The translations under genes were made by a program, and so were the position numbers. A stretch of 64,000 nucleotides of DNA from F23-D06 sp002392325 (GTDB taxonomy: Bacteria > Bacteroidota > Bacteroidia > Bacteroidales > WCHB1-69): positions 1 to 64,000 of the forward strand of contig CAMORT010000004.1 in assembly GCA_946624065.1 (NCBI GenBank). The letters run 5' to 3'. The notes beneath the pieces were generated by a model. It ran no database searches. It was given only the letters and a program-made list of their open reading frames with translations, and was not told where the DNA came from. Position 1 is the stretch's first letter, and each line of letters starts with the position of its first letter. Positions 16,823 through 30,038 of this stretch are shown here, piece after piece.

Positions 16823-18636
16823 AAATAAATACCAATCGAATTGTTTATGAATTGGATGCCATACAAATGGCATCGTTATATGATGTTTATTCGTTGAAAA
16901 CGACAAATGATCGATTCCATTCAGGAGCGAAGTTGATTGACGAATTATCTGATAATAAACGCATTATATCAGTGGTGTTTGTTTCAAGAAAAGAATATTT
17001 GATAATGCTGAAGAAAGGCATAGAAAGCAGGTTTGATTTGCTTGATAACATTCGCAAACAGAAAGACGGCGACAAGATTACATTAACTGATTATTTGTCT
17101 GGAAAAACCAATGATTATTACTTGCTTCAACTTCTTTTGAATGCCCTCGGTACGCGCCAAACAAAGTTTGAATCGTACAATAATGTTACTGGGCATTTGT
17201 ATTGCTTCAGTCCCAATTGGATAAAAAGGTTTCATTCTGAAATCATCAGTATTCCCACTATGGACATCCGTTTGACATCGGGCATTTTGACTTGGAATAT
17301 CTGCACATTCAACTCGCTGAAATACAAGAATGTGATGGATTTTGGGAAACGGAACATTTCGGAGTTTCCGCAATACACAATCTCTGCCAATTATACATTG
17401 CGCCGAAAATTAAAAGATGATGGTAAAACGGATGCCTATATTCAACGAAGGATTTTCGACGAGAAAACAAGCAAAACATTTCTCGATATTTCTGATGAGA
17501 AAGCATTTGATGAAAGCAAGATGGGAATCATTACAAAAGTGGTTTCACAGTTCAACGAGAAATACAAAGGGCTGGCAAATTTGAATTTTGAGCAACAGGA
17601 ATCGGCGTCAACTATTGAGTATTCAAGCAACCGGGAAAAAAGACTATTGAACGAACGACTTACAAGGATGCTATCAAAACAAAAGGTCATTCTAGTCGAT
17701 CTAATAGGAGATGAGAAATCGGCAATCCAATGCGAAAAAATAGTTTCTGTTTTCAAATCATACTTTGGAATATCGGTAAAACAAGCCAAAAGACTGTCGA
17801 AAGATGCATATAATTTAAGATTGATACACAAGGACTCATATTATGGTGATAATTTTGCAGATCCACATGACGAAACTAACCTATCGAAATATACTGTTCA
17901 ACACATAACAACAGAGAATTTCAATGATAAAGGATCAGATGTTTATCTTCGGGCTATCGCATTCAATGTCGTAGAAGAATTAATCATTAAAGATGATTTA
18001 AGGAATGGAGCTATCTCAATTGTTAATTGGTCTGAATACAAATTCAAAGACAATTTGATTTTTGGCCTTGAACACGATATTCCATCTAAAACCGGTGGAA
18101 CAATCAGTCAATTCTTTTTTATGGCCATAAAACCTGATGGACGGTTTGAGATACGACAACTGGAGAACGATTTGTTCTCCTCTGATGAATACCATAAATA
18201 TTTAAAAATCTTTACTTCTTGCGAGGAAGAGACAGTAAAAGGCATCGTTAAATGTGGCGAGAACATTAATGTTATCCATGAGACAGGATTACATACGGTT
18301 CCAAATATTTTTGGATTGAAAGATGAGTTGGCAAAGGGTAATAACAAACTCAAAAATAAAGAAGCTCGAGATAATTATTTGTCTGCATTACTTGATGTGA
18401 AAACATTTGAAAAGGATAAGGAGTTGTATTATTATGTGGGAGAAATGGGAGTCGGCATAAATAGCACATTATCAGGTGTACCTATCCGTAGAATAGAAAA
18501 ATTTGAGGATTCTTCTTTATTCTTCGACAAACTTTTACCACTTATGGGAGTGACATTTGTCCGCAACGGACAGTTGACGGTTGTACCATTTCCGTTTAAG
18601 TATTTGAGAGAATACATAACGACTATGAAACCCTAA
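16819..18636 (+). CDS. Putative DdmE-like (prokaryotic Argonaute-related) partner protein
   Basis: A 605-residue protein of unknown family by direct reading; its role is inferred from context. It starts inside the stop codon of the helicase-nuclease gene, the arrangement and order of ddmD-ddmE in V. cholerae, and its length is near that of DdmE (around 700). The first ~270 residues are Lys/Tyr/Asn-rich without motifs. Residues ~290-340 begin a Rossmann-like strand-helix pattern (KVILVDLIGD...AIQCEKIVSVFKSYFG) compatible with an Argonaute MID domain. The last ~270 residues are mixed alpha/beta, as a PIWI domain would be, ending in QLTVVPFPFKYLREYI. I cannot identify a DEDX catalytic tetrad; DdmE is reported to be catalytically inactive and to use short DNA guides to find plasmid DNA. 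Fold prediction would settle the call. Confidence 0.55.
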   Translation: MKINTNRIVYELDAIQMASLYDVYSLKTTNDRFHSGAKLIDELSDNKRIISVVFVSRKEYLIMLKKGIESRFDLLDNIRKQKDGDKITLTDYLSGKTNDYYLLQLLLNALGTRQTKFESYNNVTGHLYCFSPNWIKRFHSEIISIPTMDIRLTSGILTWNICTFNSLKYKNVMDFGKRNISEFPQYTISANYTLRRKLKDDGKTDAYIQRRIFDEKTSKTFLDISDEKAFDESKMGIITKVVSQFNEKYKGLANLNFEQQESASTIEYSSNREKRLLNERLTRMLSKQKVILVDLIGDEKSAIQCEKIVSVFKSYFGISVKQAKRLSKDAYNLRLIHKDSYYGDNFADPHDETNLSKYTVQHITTENFNDKGSDVYLRAIAFNVVEELIIKDDLRNGAISIVNWSEYKFKDNLIFGLEHDIPSKTGGTISQFFFMAIKPDGRFEIRQLENDLFSSDEYHKYLKIFTSCEEETVKGIVKCGENINVIHETGLHTVPNIFGLKDELAKGNNKLKNKEARDNYLSALLDVKTFEKDKELYYYVGEMGVGINSTLSGVPIRRIEKFEDSSLFFDKLLPLMGVTFVRNGQLTVVPFPFKYLREYITTMKP

Positions 18637-18731
18637 AATCCATGCTGACACAAAAACACGGTTAACCAAAGGTTCGTCCGCCGGCAGGAACGATCTGTAA
18701 ACACTTGCCCGATTTAGTCTCCGAGCTGAAG

Positions 18732-19001
18732 CTACTCTGCCAATTTAATAAGCGGTTCGCCCAAAGCAGTGGAAATCTCGGATAATGTTCTAAATGTGAA
18801 GTTAGGAAGGCCTGTGATCCAACGAGAGACCACCGCTTCGTTTTTTCCCAACTTTTTCGCCAAGTCACGCTGCGTCATGTTCTTTTCATTAAGAATCTTG
18901 TCAATGCGTGCAATGATACCTGCAGACATCTGCACCTCCGACATGATTTCCGGCGAAACTTGCTCTACTCTGGATTTGAACCATTCTTGCTTGTCGTTCA
19001 T
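18732..19001 (-). CDS. XRE-family helix-turn-helix protein, HigA-like
   Basis: An 89-residue protein with a lambda-repressor-like helix-turn-helix at about residues 30-85: IDKILNEKNMTQRDLAKKL, then GKNEAVVSRWITG and the helix FTFRTLSEISTALGEPL. Its acidic/hydrophobic N-terminal extension and size resemble HigA-type antitoxins. The start ATG overlaps the stop of an upstream frame (ATGA), the usual mark of a two-gene toxin-antitoxin-like unit, but that partner carries a frameshift. It faces the DdmDE-like operon tail to tail. It might regulate its own remnant operon or, if it acts at a distance, the dyad at 13389; neither is shown. Confidence 0.8.
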   Translation of the reverse strand: MNDKQEWFKSRVEQVSPEIMSEVQMSAGIIARIDKILNEKNMTQRDLAKKLGKNEAVVSRWITGLPNFTFRTLSEISTALGEPLIKLAE

Positions 19002-19236
19002 ATTTCAAAAATAATGTTGTCTGTACCAACAAGTTCTTTTTCGTTAACGCTGATATAGCCCTTTTCAATGTTTTCCTTCAAAATTCTCTCAAACCTTTGC
19101 AAATCTAACACATAACCATACAGTTTCGGATCTTCCTGATAACTCTTAGTGCTTTTTACTCCTCCATTCCCTAGAATAACGATTTGCTCGAAGTTCTTTG
19201 TGATTCAGAAATTTTGTCCAATGTCATCTTCTTCAT
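18998..19236 (-). pseudogene. Frameshifted small gene upstream of the HTH gene
   Basis: On the minus strand an ATG at 19236 starts MKKMTLDKISES and then goes out of frame near 19200. A different frame then continues without a stop (NFEQIVILGNGGVKSTKSYQ, then YGYVLDLQRFERILKENIEK) to a TGA at 18998-19000 that overlaps the HTH start codon. Restoring a single-base indel would give a protein of about 78 residues. I do not recognise the family; size and coupling to an XRE gene suggest a toxin or co-regulator. A -7 box sits so close to the first ATG that translation may begin at the second Met. A sequencing error is possible. Confidence 0.5.
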
Positions 19237-19242
19237 ACGCTG

Positions 19243-19250
19243 CAAAAATA
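19243..19250 (-). promoter_or_regulatory. Bacteroidetes -7 box (TATTTTTG) for the HTH gene pair
   Basis: TAnnTTTG on the minus strand, 6 nt from the first ATG of the frameshifted gene; transcription would start almost at the start codon. Confidence 0.45.
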
Positions 19251-19580
19251 TTAAAATAATTGATATATATGTCAAGTTTGTTTATTTTTTTCTTATCTGC
19301 GCAGACATGCCTCACTAACCTCTCACACAGACAATCTGCTCGGGGTTAATGAAATGGTGCGCTTTCAGCACGCACTTCGCTCTCTTTTTGTCATGGTCTG
19401 TTTCTACTTTGCAATATTACAACACAAAAAACTCATTATCAAGTATTTTGCAAAATTTCATATCAGAGTGGTTTTCAAATAAATATATAATAAAAATTTA
19501 CAATTAATTATACAAATTGTTAATTTTCAATGTGTGTATTCGGAATAATCAAAAGAAATGTTGCCTTCAACTAAAATCAC
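19251..19580. other. AT-rich gap with a possible coding scrap, right edge of the island
   Basis: This stretch before uvrC has no intact gene. On the minus strand, 19315-19416 reads as an open tail of about 33 residues (VETDHDKKRAKCVL, then HHFINPEQIVCVRG, then stop) without a start codon, which may be the end of a degraded gene. The remainder is very AT-rich. No flanking direct repeats, integrase or tRNA attachment site were seen. Confidence 0.4.
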
Positions 19581-19588
19581 TATCTTTG
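19581..19588 (+). promoter_or_regulatory. Bacteroidetes -7 box (TATCTTTG) for uvrC
   Basis: TAnnTTTG match 31 nt before the uvrC ATG; GTTG at 19559-19562 is an imperfect -33 candidate with 18-nt spacing. Confidence 0.6.
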
Positions 19589-19619
19589 CCCACAATTTCT
19601 CATCATCTCATCCGCCCAC

Positions 19620-21410
19620 ATGAAAGAGGTACGCGAAAATCTGAAACTCATACTCAAAACCCTGCCTGAAAAGCCGGGCGTATATCGCTTTTTGGACGAC
19701 AAAGGCACCATCATATATGTTGGCAAGGCCAAGCGTTTGAAACGGCGCGTATCCTCCTATTTCAACAAAGAGCATGATTCCGCCAAAGTCCGTATGCTCG
19801 TCACCAAAATCCGCGACATACAAACCACTGTGGTGGACACCGAATGGGAAGCGTTGCTGCTGGAGAACAGCATGATCAAGCAGTTCAAACCACATTACAA
19901 CATCATGCTGAAAGACGACAAATCGTATCCTTGGATAGCCGTCACCAAAGAGGAGTTTCCCCGGATTTTCCCCACCCGGCGTCCCGAACCCGACAAGATG
20001 CAACTATTCGGCCCCTATTCGTCTGTAAAACAGATGAATGTGCTGCTGGACACCATCAACGAGATGTTCCCTCTGCGCAAATGCAAACGGTTGGTGAAAA
20101 ACGACCGGCCCTGCATGCAGTATCAGGTGCACAACTGTTCGGCACCCTGCTGTGGATACATCACGGCCGAGCAATACCAGGCCAACATCCAAAAAAGCGT
20201 GGATATCATCAAGGGCAACCGGAAGGAAGTCATCAGCCGCTTGAAAGAGGAAATGATGAAATGTGCGGAGAACTGGGAGTTTGAAGAAGCGGGCAGAATC
20301 AAACAGCAAATCGAAATTCTGGAGAATTTTGTGGTGAAATCGGTGGTGGTCAGTCCGCAACTTACCAATCTGGATGTATTCGGAATGGAAGAGGACGACG
20401 ACTGTGGTTACATCAGCTTCTTGCGCATTGTGGACGGTTCCATCGTGCAAGCGCACACGCTGGAAATCAACAACAAGATGGATCGCAGTCGCGAGGACCT
20501 GCTTTGGGCAGGATTGCTGGAGATGGAGATGCGGTTGGGCGAGTTGTTCCCCAACATTCTGCTTCCCCTCATGCCGACCATTGAGACGGAGAAATGGACA
20601 TTCCAGGTTCCCCAGCGGGGCGAGAAGCGCAAACTGGTGGAATTGGCGGAGCGCAACGCCCATTTCTACATGCTGGAGAAGAAGAAACGGCAAGACTTGG
20701 TCGATCCTGAGCGCCGGAGCCAGCGCGTGCTCATGGCCCTGCAGCAAGCCCTCGGCATGAAAACACTACCCCGCCGTATCGAGTGCTTCGACAACTCCAA
20801 CACCCAAGGCGAAGACCCTGTTGCCGCCATGAGCTGCTTTATTGACGGCAAACCCGCCAAAAGCGAATATCGCCACTTCAATATCAAAACCGTGGTCGGT
20901 GCCGACGATTTCGCCTCCATGGAAGAGGTGATTTACCGCCGCTATCATCGCCTGCTGGAAGAGAACAAGCCCTTGCCCGACCTTGTGGTCATTGACGGCG
21001 GGAAAGGCCAACTGAACGCCGCCTGGAAATCCATACAAGCGCTGAACATTGAAGACCGGCTGATGATGGTGGGCATTGCCAAACGGTTGGAAGACATTTA
21101 CAAAGTGGGCGATGAATACCCCATCTATATCGACAAAAAATCAGAAGCACAGAAACTGCTTCAGCATGTGCGCGACGAAGTGCACCGCTTTGGCATCACG
21201 CATCACCGCAAACGCCGCTCCAAGACCAGCATAGCTTCCGCCTTGGACAAAGCGCCCGGCATAGGACCCGTGCTCAAACAACGGCTGCTGAGCAAATTCA
21301 AGAGCGTGAGCCGCATCAAAACCGCTACTATGGCAGAACTGGCAGAAGTGTTAGGTCCCAAGAAAGCCGAAACCCTTTTGGCATATTTTCACACGCTTAA
21401 CGACAAATAA
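19620..21410 (+). CDS. uvrC: Excinuclease ABC subunit C
   Basis: Nuclease of nucleotide excision repair that cuts the damaged strand on both sides of a lesion after UvrAB loading. The 596 residues show the N-terminal GIY-YIG domain (PGVYRFLDD...IIYVGKAKRLKRRVSSYF, about 19-50) and the UVR motif that contacts UvrB (KEEMMKCAENWEFEEAGRIK, about 206-225). They also show the UvrC RNase H-like endonuclease domain (RIECFDNSNTQGEDPVAAMSCF and LPDLVVIDGGKGQL), and C-terminal helix-hairpin-helix motifs (APGIGPVLKQRLLSKF). Length and motifs are normal and base composition returns to that of the core genome. It has its own promoter. Confidence 0.97.
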   Translation: MKEVRENLKLILKTLPEKPGVYRFLDDKGTIIYVGKAKRLKRRVSSYFNKEHDSAKVRMLVTKIRDIQTTVVDTEWEALLLENSMIKQFKPHYNIMLKDDKSYPWIAVTKEEFPRIFPTRRPEPDKMQLFGPYSSVKQMNVLLDTINEMFPLRKCKRLVKNDRPCMQYQVHNCSAPCCGYITAEQYQANIQKSVDIIKGNRKEVISRLKEEMMKCAENWEFEEAGRIKQQIEILENFVVKSVVVSPQLTNLDVFGMEEDDDCGYISFLRIVDGSIVQAHTLEINNKMDRSREDLLWAGLLEMEMRLGELFPNILLPLMPTIETEKWTFQVPQRGEKRKLVELAERNAHFYMLEKKKRQDLVDPERRSQRVLMALQQALGMKTLPRRIECFDNSNTQGEDPVAAMSCFIDGKPAKSEYRHFNIKTVVGADDFASMEEVIYRRYHRLLEENKPLPDLVVIDGGKGQLNAAWKSIQALNIEDRLMMVGIAKRLEDIYKVGDEYPIYIDKKSEAQKLLQHVRDEVHRFGITHHRKRRSKTSIASALDKAPGIGPVLKQRLLSKFKSVSRIKTATMAELAEVLGPKKAETLLAYFHTLNDK

Positions 21411-21439
21411 CACTTTGTTTATTTCATTCTTTTATATTG

Positions 21440-21467
21440 AAAAAGGGTGAAACCGAAGTTCCACCCT
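21440..21467 (-). terminator. Terminator of the secE-rpoC-DUF3467 operon
   Basis: AGGGTG (21444-21449) pairs with CACCCT (21462-21467), with AAC/GTT inside; read on the minus strand the hairpin is followed by five T. It lies 45 nt beyond the DUF3467 stop, between two convergent genes. Confidence 0.65.
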
Positions 21468-21511
21468 ATCCATCATTAATATAAAAAACTTGAACGTATT
21501 CGGAAGATTAT

Positions 21512-21808
21512 TTATGCCAGGCCCCCATTATTCATCATTGGAGGAATAGCGCCTTGCGGATTGTCCACTATAACACCATTCTGTCCCTCATACTTGGAGA
21601 TGTTGTCCGCAAGCGCGTTCAACAACCGTTTGGCGTTCTGGGGTGTCATAATGATACGGGAACGAACTGTACCTTTTTGAACACCGGGCAGCATAGCCAC
21701 GAAATCCACTATGAATTCCGAATTGGAATGAGAGATGATAGCCAAGTTGGAATATACGCCTTGTGCTATCTCTTCTGGCAAATTAATGTCGATTTTCTGA
21801 TCTGGCAT
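21512..21808 (-). CDS. DUF3467 domain protein
   Basis: A 98-residue soluble protein of the DUF3467 family. The pattern is characteristic: the start KIDINLPEEIAQGVYSNLA, then IISHSNSEFIVDFVAMLPG, RSRIIMTPQNAKRLLNALADNI, and a short Pro/Asn-rich tail. It follows rpoC by 15 nt and is commonly found after rpoC in Bacteroidota, so it is presumably made with RNA polymerase. Its molecular role is not known to me. Confidence 0.9.
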   Translation of the reverse strand: MPDQKIDINLPEEIAQGVYSNLAIISHSNSEFIVDFVAMLPGVQKGTVRSRIIMTPQNAKRLLNALADNISKYEGQNGVIVDNPQGAIPPMMNNGGLA

Positions 21809-21823
21809 GATTCCTTTTATTTT

Positions 21824-26140
<4,317 letters not shown>

Positions 26141-26166
26141 GATTTACAAAATTATTTTTTGTTGTC

Positions 26167-29100
26167 TTATTCAAATTTAACATCCAATCCCAAACCGCGG
26201 AGTTCGTTCACCAACACATTGAAGGATTCCGGAATACCGGCGTTCGGCATATTGTCACCCTTCACGATGGCTTCGTATGTCTTGGCACGACCCACCACAT
26301 CGTCGGATTTGACTGTCAGAATCTCCTGCAACACATTGGCGGCACCGTAGGCCTCAATAGCCCACACCTCCATCTCACCGAAACGCTGACCACCGAATTG
26401 GGCTTTACCGCCTAACGGCTGTTGCGTAATCAGTGAGTAAGGTCCGATGGAACGGGCGTGCATCTTGTCGTCAACCATATGGTGCAGTTTCAAATAATAG
26501 ATGTAACCCACTGTTGCCTTCTGATGGAACGGCTCGCCCGTCTCACCATCATACAACTGCGTGCTGCCATTCTCCGGAAGGCCGGCTTCTTTCATCAACT
26601 CATTGATCTGGTCAATGGAAGCGCCATCGAAAATCGGGGTAGCATACTTCACGCCCATTTTCTTGCCTGCCCAACCCAACACGGTCTCGTAAATCTGACC
26701 CAAGTTCATACGGGAAGGCACACCCAGCGGGTTCAACACCACGTCAACCGGACGACCGTCCTCAAGGAACGGAAGATCCTCTTGGCGCACGATCTTGGCC
26801 ACACAACCCTTGTTACCGTGACGACCGGCCATCTTGTCACCAATACGCAGTTTGCGCTTGTTGGCAATGTAAACCTTCGCCATTTGAACAACGCCTGCCG
26901 GCAATTCCGTACCGATAGTGGCATCAAACACCTCACGTGTCTTCTTCGCATTGAGTTCTCTGACCTTGATAAGGTAATTGCGGATAATCTCGGCAACCAA
27001 ACTGTTGATCTTAGCATCGTTGGTCCATTTGGAAATGGCAACGGATGTGAAATCAACTGTGTTCAGCATCTTCTGGGAGAACTTGGCACCCTTGGCAATC
27101 ACGACATTCTTGGCATTGTCATGAATGTTATGGGCAATCTTGCCTTCCAGAATCTTGTACAGCTTGGATACTGCCACATCATGCAAGTGGTCGAACTGAG
27201 ACTGGTATTTCTCCTCAATTTCAGTTACGATATCCTTATCTTTGGCTTTGGATTTTCTGTCTTTGATACGTCTGGACAAATCCTTCGCACCGATAACCAC
27301 ACCCTTCATGGATGGCGGCGCTTTCAGAGAGGCGTCTTTCACATCGCCGGCCTTGTCGCCGAAAATGGCGCGGAGAAGCTTCTCCTCAGGACTGGGATAA
27401 GATTCACCTTTCGGGGTGATCTTACCAATCAGGATGTCACCTTCGTTCACCTCGGCGCCCACGCGGATAAGACCATTCTCCATCAAATCGCTGGTGGCCT
27501 CCGTGGAAACATTCGGAATGTCGTTGGTGAGTTCCTCGATACCGCGCTTGGTATCGCGAACATCCATGGTGAAAGACTCAATATGTATAGAAGTGTACAA
27601 ATCGTCCGTTACGGCCTTCTCGGAAATCACGACAGCATCCTCGAAGTTGTATCCCTTCCAAGGCATGAATGCCACCATCAGGTTGCGGCCAAGGGCCAAC
27701 TCTCCGTTCTCGGTAGCATAACCTTCCGTCAGCACATCGCCCTTCTTCACTTTCTGACCTTTCGTCACAATCGGGCGCATGTTGATGCAGGAGTTCTGGT
27801 TGGTTCTTCTGAACTTCAGCAACTCATAGTTCTTGGCTGCCGGATCGAAGCTCACCAACTCTTCCGTTTCGGTGCGTTCATACTCAATTTCAATATGTTG
27901 CGCGTCAACTGACTTCACGACACCATTGCCTTCAGCAAGCAGTACGGCGCGGGAATCCACAGCCACTTTATGTTCAAGACCGGTACCGACGATGGGCGCT
28001 TCAGGACGCAACAAAGGCACTGCCTGACGCATCATGTTGGAACCCATCAACGCACGGTTGGCGTCATCGTTCTCCAAGAACGGAATCAAAGAAGCGGCTA
28101 TAGAGGCAATCTGGTTTGGAGCAATGTCTATCAAGTCGATATCCTCTCTTGGCAATATAGGATAATCGGCAAGACGACGGGCTTTCACCTTCTCACCCAA
28201 CATATCATTCTCGTCCATCGGCGTGTTCGCCTGGGCGATACGCTTGTTGTCTTCCTCCTCAGCGGTGAGGAATACCGGCGGCTCGTTGAAGAGCACCTTG
28301 CCGTTCTCCACCCGACGGTACGGAGTCTCAATAAATCCAAGATGATTGATCTTGGCGAAAACACACAAGGAGGAAATCAAACCGATGTTCGGGCCTTCAG
28401 GGGTCTCAATGGTACACAAACGGCCATAATGCGTGTAGTGTACGTCACGCACCTCAAAACCGGCACGTTCACGCGACAGACCTCCAGGACCCAAAGCGGA
28501 AATACGACGCTTATGCGTAATCTCCGACAACGGGTTCGTTTGGTCCATAAACTGTGAAAGTTGATTCGTACCGAAGAAGGAGTTCACCACAGAAGACAAT
28601 GTCTTGGAGTTGATCAAGTCAACGGGTGAGAACAACTCATGGTCACGAACATTCATCTTCTCACGGATGGTACGGGCCATGCGGTTAAGACCCAAACTGA
28701 ATTGGTTGTATAATTGTTCTCCGACGGTACGCACGCGACGGTTGCTCAAGTGGTCGATATCATCCACATCCGTCTTGTTGTTGATCAACTCAACCAAATA
28801 ACGGATAATGGAGATGATGTCCTCATTGGTCAACACACCCGTCTCCATCGGAATATTGAGATTCAATTTCTTATTGATACGGTAACGACCAACCTCCCCA
28901 AGGTCGTAACGCTTATCAGAGAAGAAAAGTTTGTCCAAAGTGGCACGTGCTGTCTCCTCATCAGGAGCAGTCGTGCTCTTCAACTGCAGATAGATATACT
29001 CAATAGCCTGTTTGCCAGAGTTTGTCGGGTCTTTCTGCAAAGTATTGAAAATCACGGAGTAGTCCGTGTTCTTCTCGTCTGTCTTATGGAAGAGTACGGT

Positions 29101-29967
29101 TTTGATATTAGCATCCGTAATCATTTGGATGTGCTGTTTCTCGAATATTGTCTCGCGGTCGATGATGACCTCGGTACGCTCGATATTCACCACCTCACCG
29201 GTCTCGTCGTCCACAAAATCCTCATACCAGGTTTTGGTGACGGCTGCGGCAAATTTCTCTCCCAGATATTTCTTCAGGTTCGCTTTGGTGGCCTTGACCT
29301 CGTGAGCGATATCGAAAATGCTCAGGATGTCCTTGTCGGTCTCATAACCGATGGCGCGAAGCAAAGTGGTAACCGGTAATTTCTTTTTACGATCGATATA
29401 CGCATACATCACGTTGTTGATATCGGTCGTGAACTCCATCCAGGAACCCTTGAACGGGATGATACGGGCGGAGTAAAGCGGTGTTCCGTTGGTGTGGTAA
29501 GAGAAACCGAAGAAGACGCCCGGGGAACGGTGCAATTGGGAAACCACCACACGCTCGGCGCCATTGATGATGAACGTGCCGCTCGGTGTCATGTAAGGGA
29601 TCATGCCCAAATAAACATCTTGGATGATGGTTTCAAAATCCTCGTGTTCGACGTCATTGCAGGAAAGCTTCAGTTTGGCTTTCAAGGGAACACTGTATGT
29701 CAAACCTCTTTCAAGGCATTCGTCCATCGTATAGCGGGGAGCGTCGATATAATAATCGAGGAATTCGAGGACGAAACTGTTTCTCGCATCGGTGATCGGG
29801 AAGTTTTCGGCGAATGCGCGGTAAAGGCCTTCATTGTGGCGGCACTCGGCGTCGGTGTCGATTTGGAAAAACTCCCGGAAAGATTTCAGCTGAATGTCCA
29901 AAAAGTCAGGATATTCAACCGGTCTTGTTGATGCGAAACTAATTCTTTTGTTGTTATTCGTTGCCAA
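26167..29967 (-). CDS. rpoB: DNA-directed RNA polymerase subunit beta
   Basis: RNA polymerase beta subunit, 1266 residues. Rifampicin-region and fork-loop segments are readable (FFGTNQLSQFMDQTNPLSEITHKRRISALGPGG), as are the late GDKMAGRHGNKGCV and the C-terminal EMEVWAIEAYGAA. In the rifampicin pocket the Asp, His and Ser equivalents (DQTN, THKRR, ALGPGG with Leu at the Ser531-like position) can be compared with other Bacteroidota. The start codon is TTG at 29967: the family N-terminus (NNNKRISFASTRPVEYPDFL) begins right there and no ATG or GTG is available just upstream in frame. A 130-nt gap with a strong hairpin separates it from rplL. Confidence 0.97.
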   Translation of the reverse strand: MATNNNKRISFASTRPVEYPDFLDIQLKSFREFFQIDTDAECRHNEGLYRAFAENFPITDARNSFVLEFLDYYIDAPRYTMDECLERGLTYSVPLKAKLKLSCNDVEHEDFETIIQDVYLGMIPYMTPSGTFIINGAERVVVSQLHRSPGVFFGFSYHTNGTPLYSARIIPFKGSWMEFTTDINNVMYAYIDRKKKLPVTTLLRAIGYETDKDILSIFDIAHEVKATKANLKKYLGEKFAAAVTKTWYEDFVDDETGEVVNIERTEVIIDRETIFEKQHIQMITDANIKTVLFHKTDEKNTDYSVIFNTLQKDPTNSGKQAIEYIYLQLKSTTAPDEETARATLDKLFFSDKRYDLGEVGRYRINKKLNLNIPMETGVLTNEDIISIIRYLVELINNKTDVDDIDHLSNRRVRTVGEQLYNQFSLGLNRMARTIREKMNVRDHELFSPVDLINSKTLSSVVNSFFGTNQLSQFMDQTNPLSEITHKRRISALGPGGLSRERAGFEVRDVHYTHYGRLCTIETPEGPNIGLISSLCVFAKINHLGFIETPYRRVENGKVLFNEPPVFLTAEEEDNKRIAQANTPMDENDMLGEKVKARRLADYPILPREDIDLIDIAPNQIASIAASLIPFLENDDANRALMGSNMMRQAVPLLRPEAPIVGTGLEHKVAVDSRAVLLAEGNGVVKSVDAQHIEIEYERTETEELVSFDPAAKNYELLKFRRTNQNSCINMRPIVTKGQKVKKGDVLTEGYATENGELALGRNLMVAFMPWKGYNFEDAVVISEKAVTDDLYTSIHIESFTMDVRDTKRGIEELTNDIPNVSTEATSDLMENGLIRVGAEVNEGDILIGKITPKGESYPSPEEKLLRAIFGDKAGDVKDASLKAPPSMKGVVIGAKDLSRRIKDRKSKAKDKDIVTEIEEKYQSQFDHLHDVAVSKLYKILEGKIAHNIHDNAKNVVIAKGAKFSQKMLNTVDFTSVAISKWTNDAKINSLVAEIIRNYLIKVRELNAKKTREVFDATIGTELPAGVVQMAKVYIANKRKLRIGDKMAGRHGNKGCVAKIVRQEDLPFLEDGRPVDVVLNPLGVPSRMNLGQIYETVLGWAGKKMGVKYATPIFDGASIDQINELMKEAGLPENGSTQLYDGETGEPFHQKATVGYIYYLKLHHMVDDKMHARSIGPYSLITQQPLGGKAQFGGQRFGEMEVWAIEAYGAANVLQEILTVKSDDVVGRAKTYEAIVKGDNMPNAGIPESFNVLVNELRGLGLDVKFE

Positions 29968-30038
29968 GACTTTTGAATTTGAATGTTAATACTGATTTTA
30001 AGGGGAATACCAATCAGTGGGTATTATAGACAACAATA

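Noticed and set aside
13475..18636. Type I/III restriction, Hachiman, Gabija or pPIWI-RE systems as alternatives for the two-gene operon
   Set aside because: No methylase, no DUF1837 or OLD/TOPRIM features, and no third REase gene; the helicase-nuclease fusion followed by one protein of about 600 residues fits DdmDE best.
18662..18868. Second minus-strand frame overlapping the HTH gene
   Set aside because: It overlaps the HTH gene in another frame and shows no family pattern.
26458..27912. Long plus-strand open frame (484 codons) opposite rpoB
   Set aside because: Antisense shadow of a conserved gene; composition is that of a reversed coding strand and no family pattern is seen. The same holds for the frames opposite rpoC near 21554-22759.
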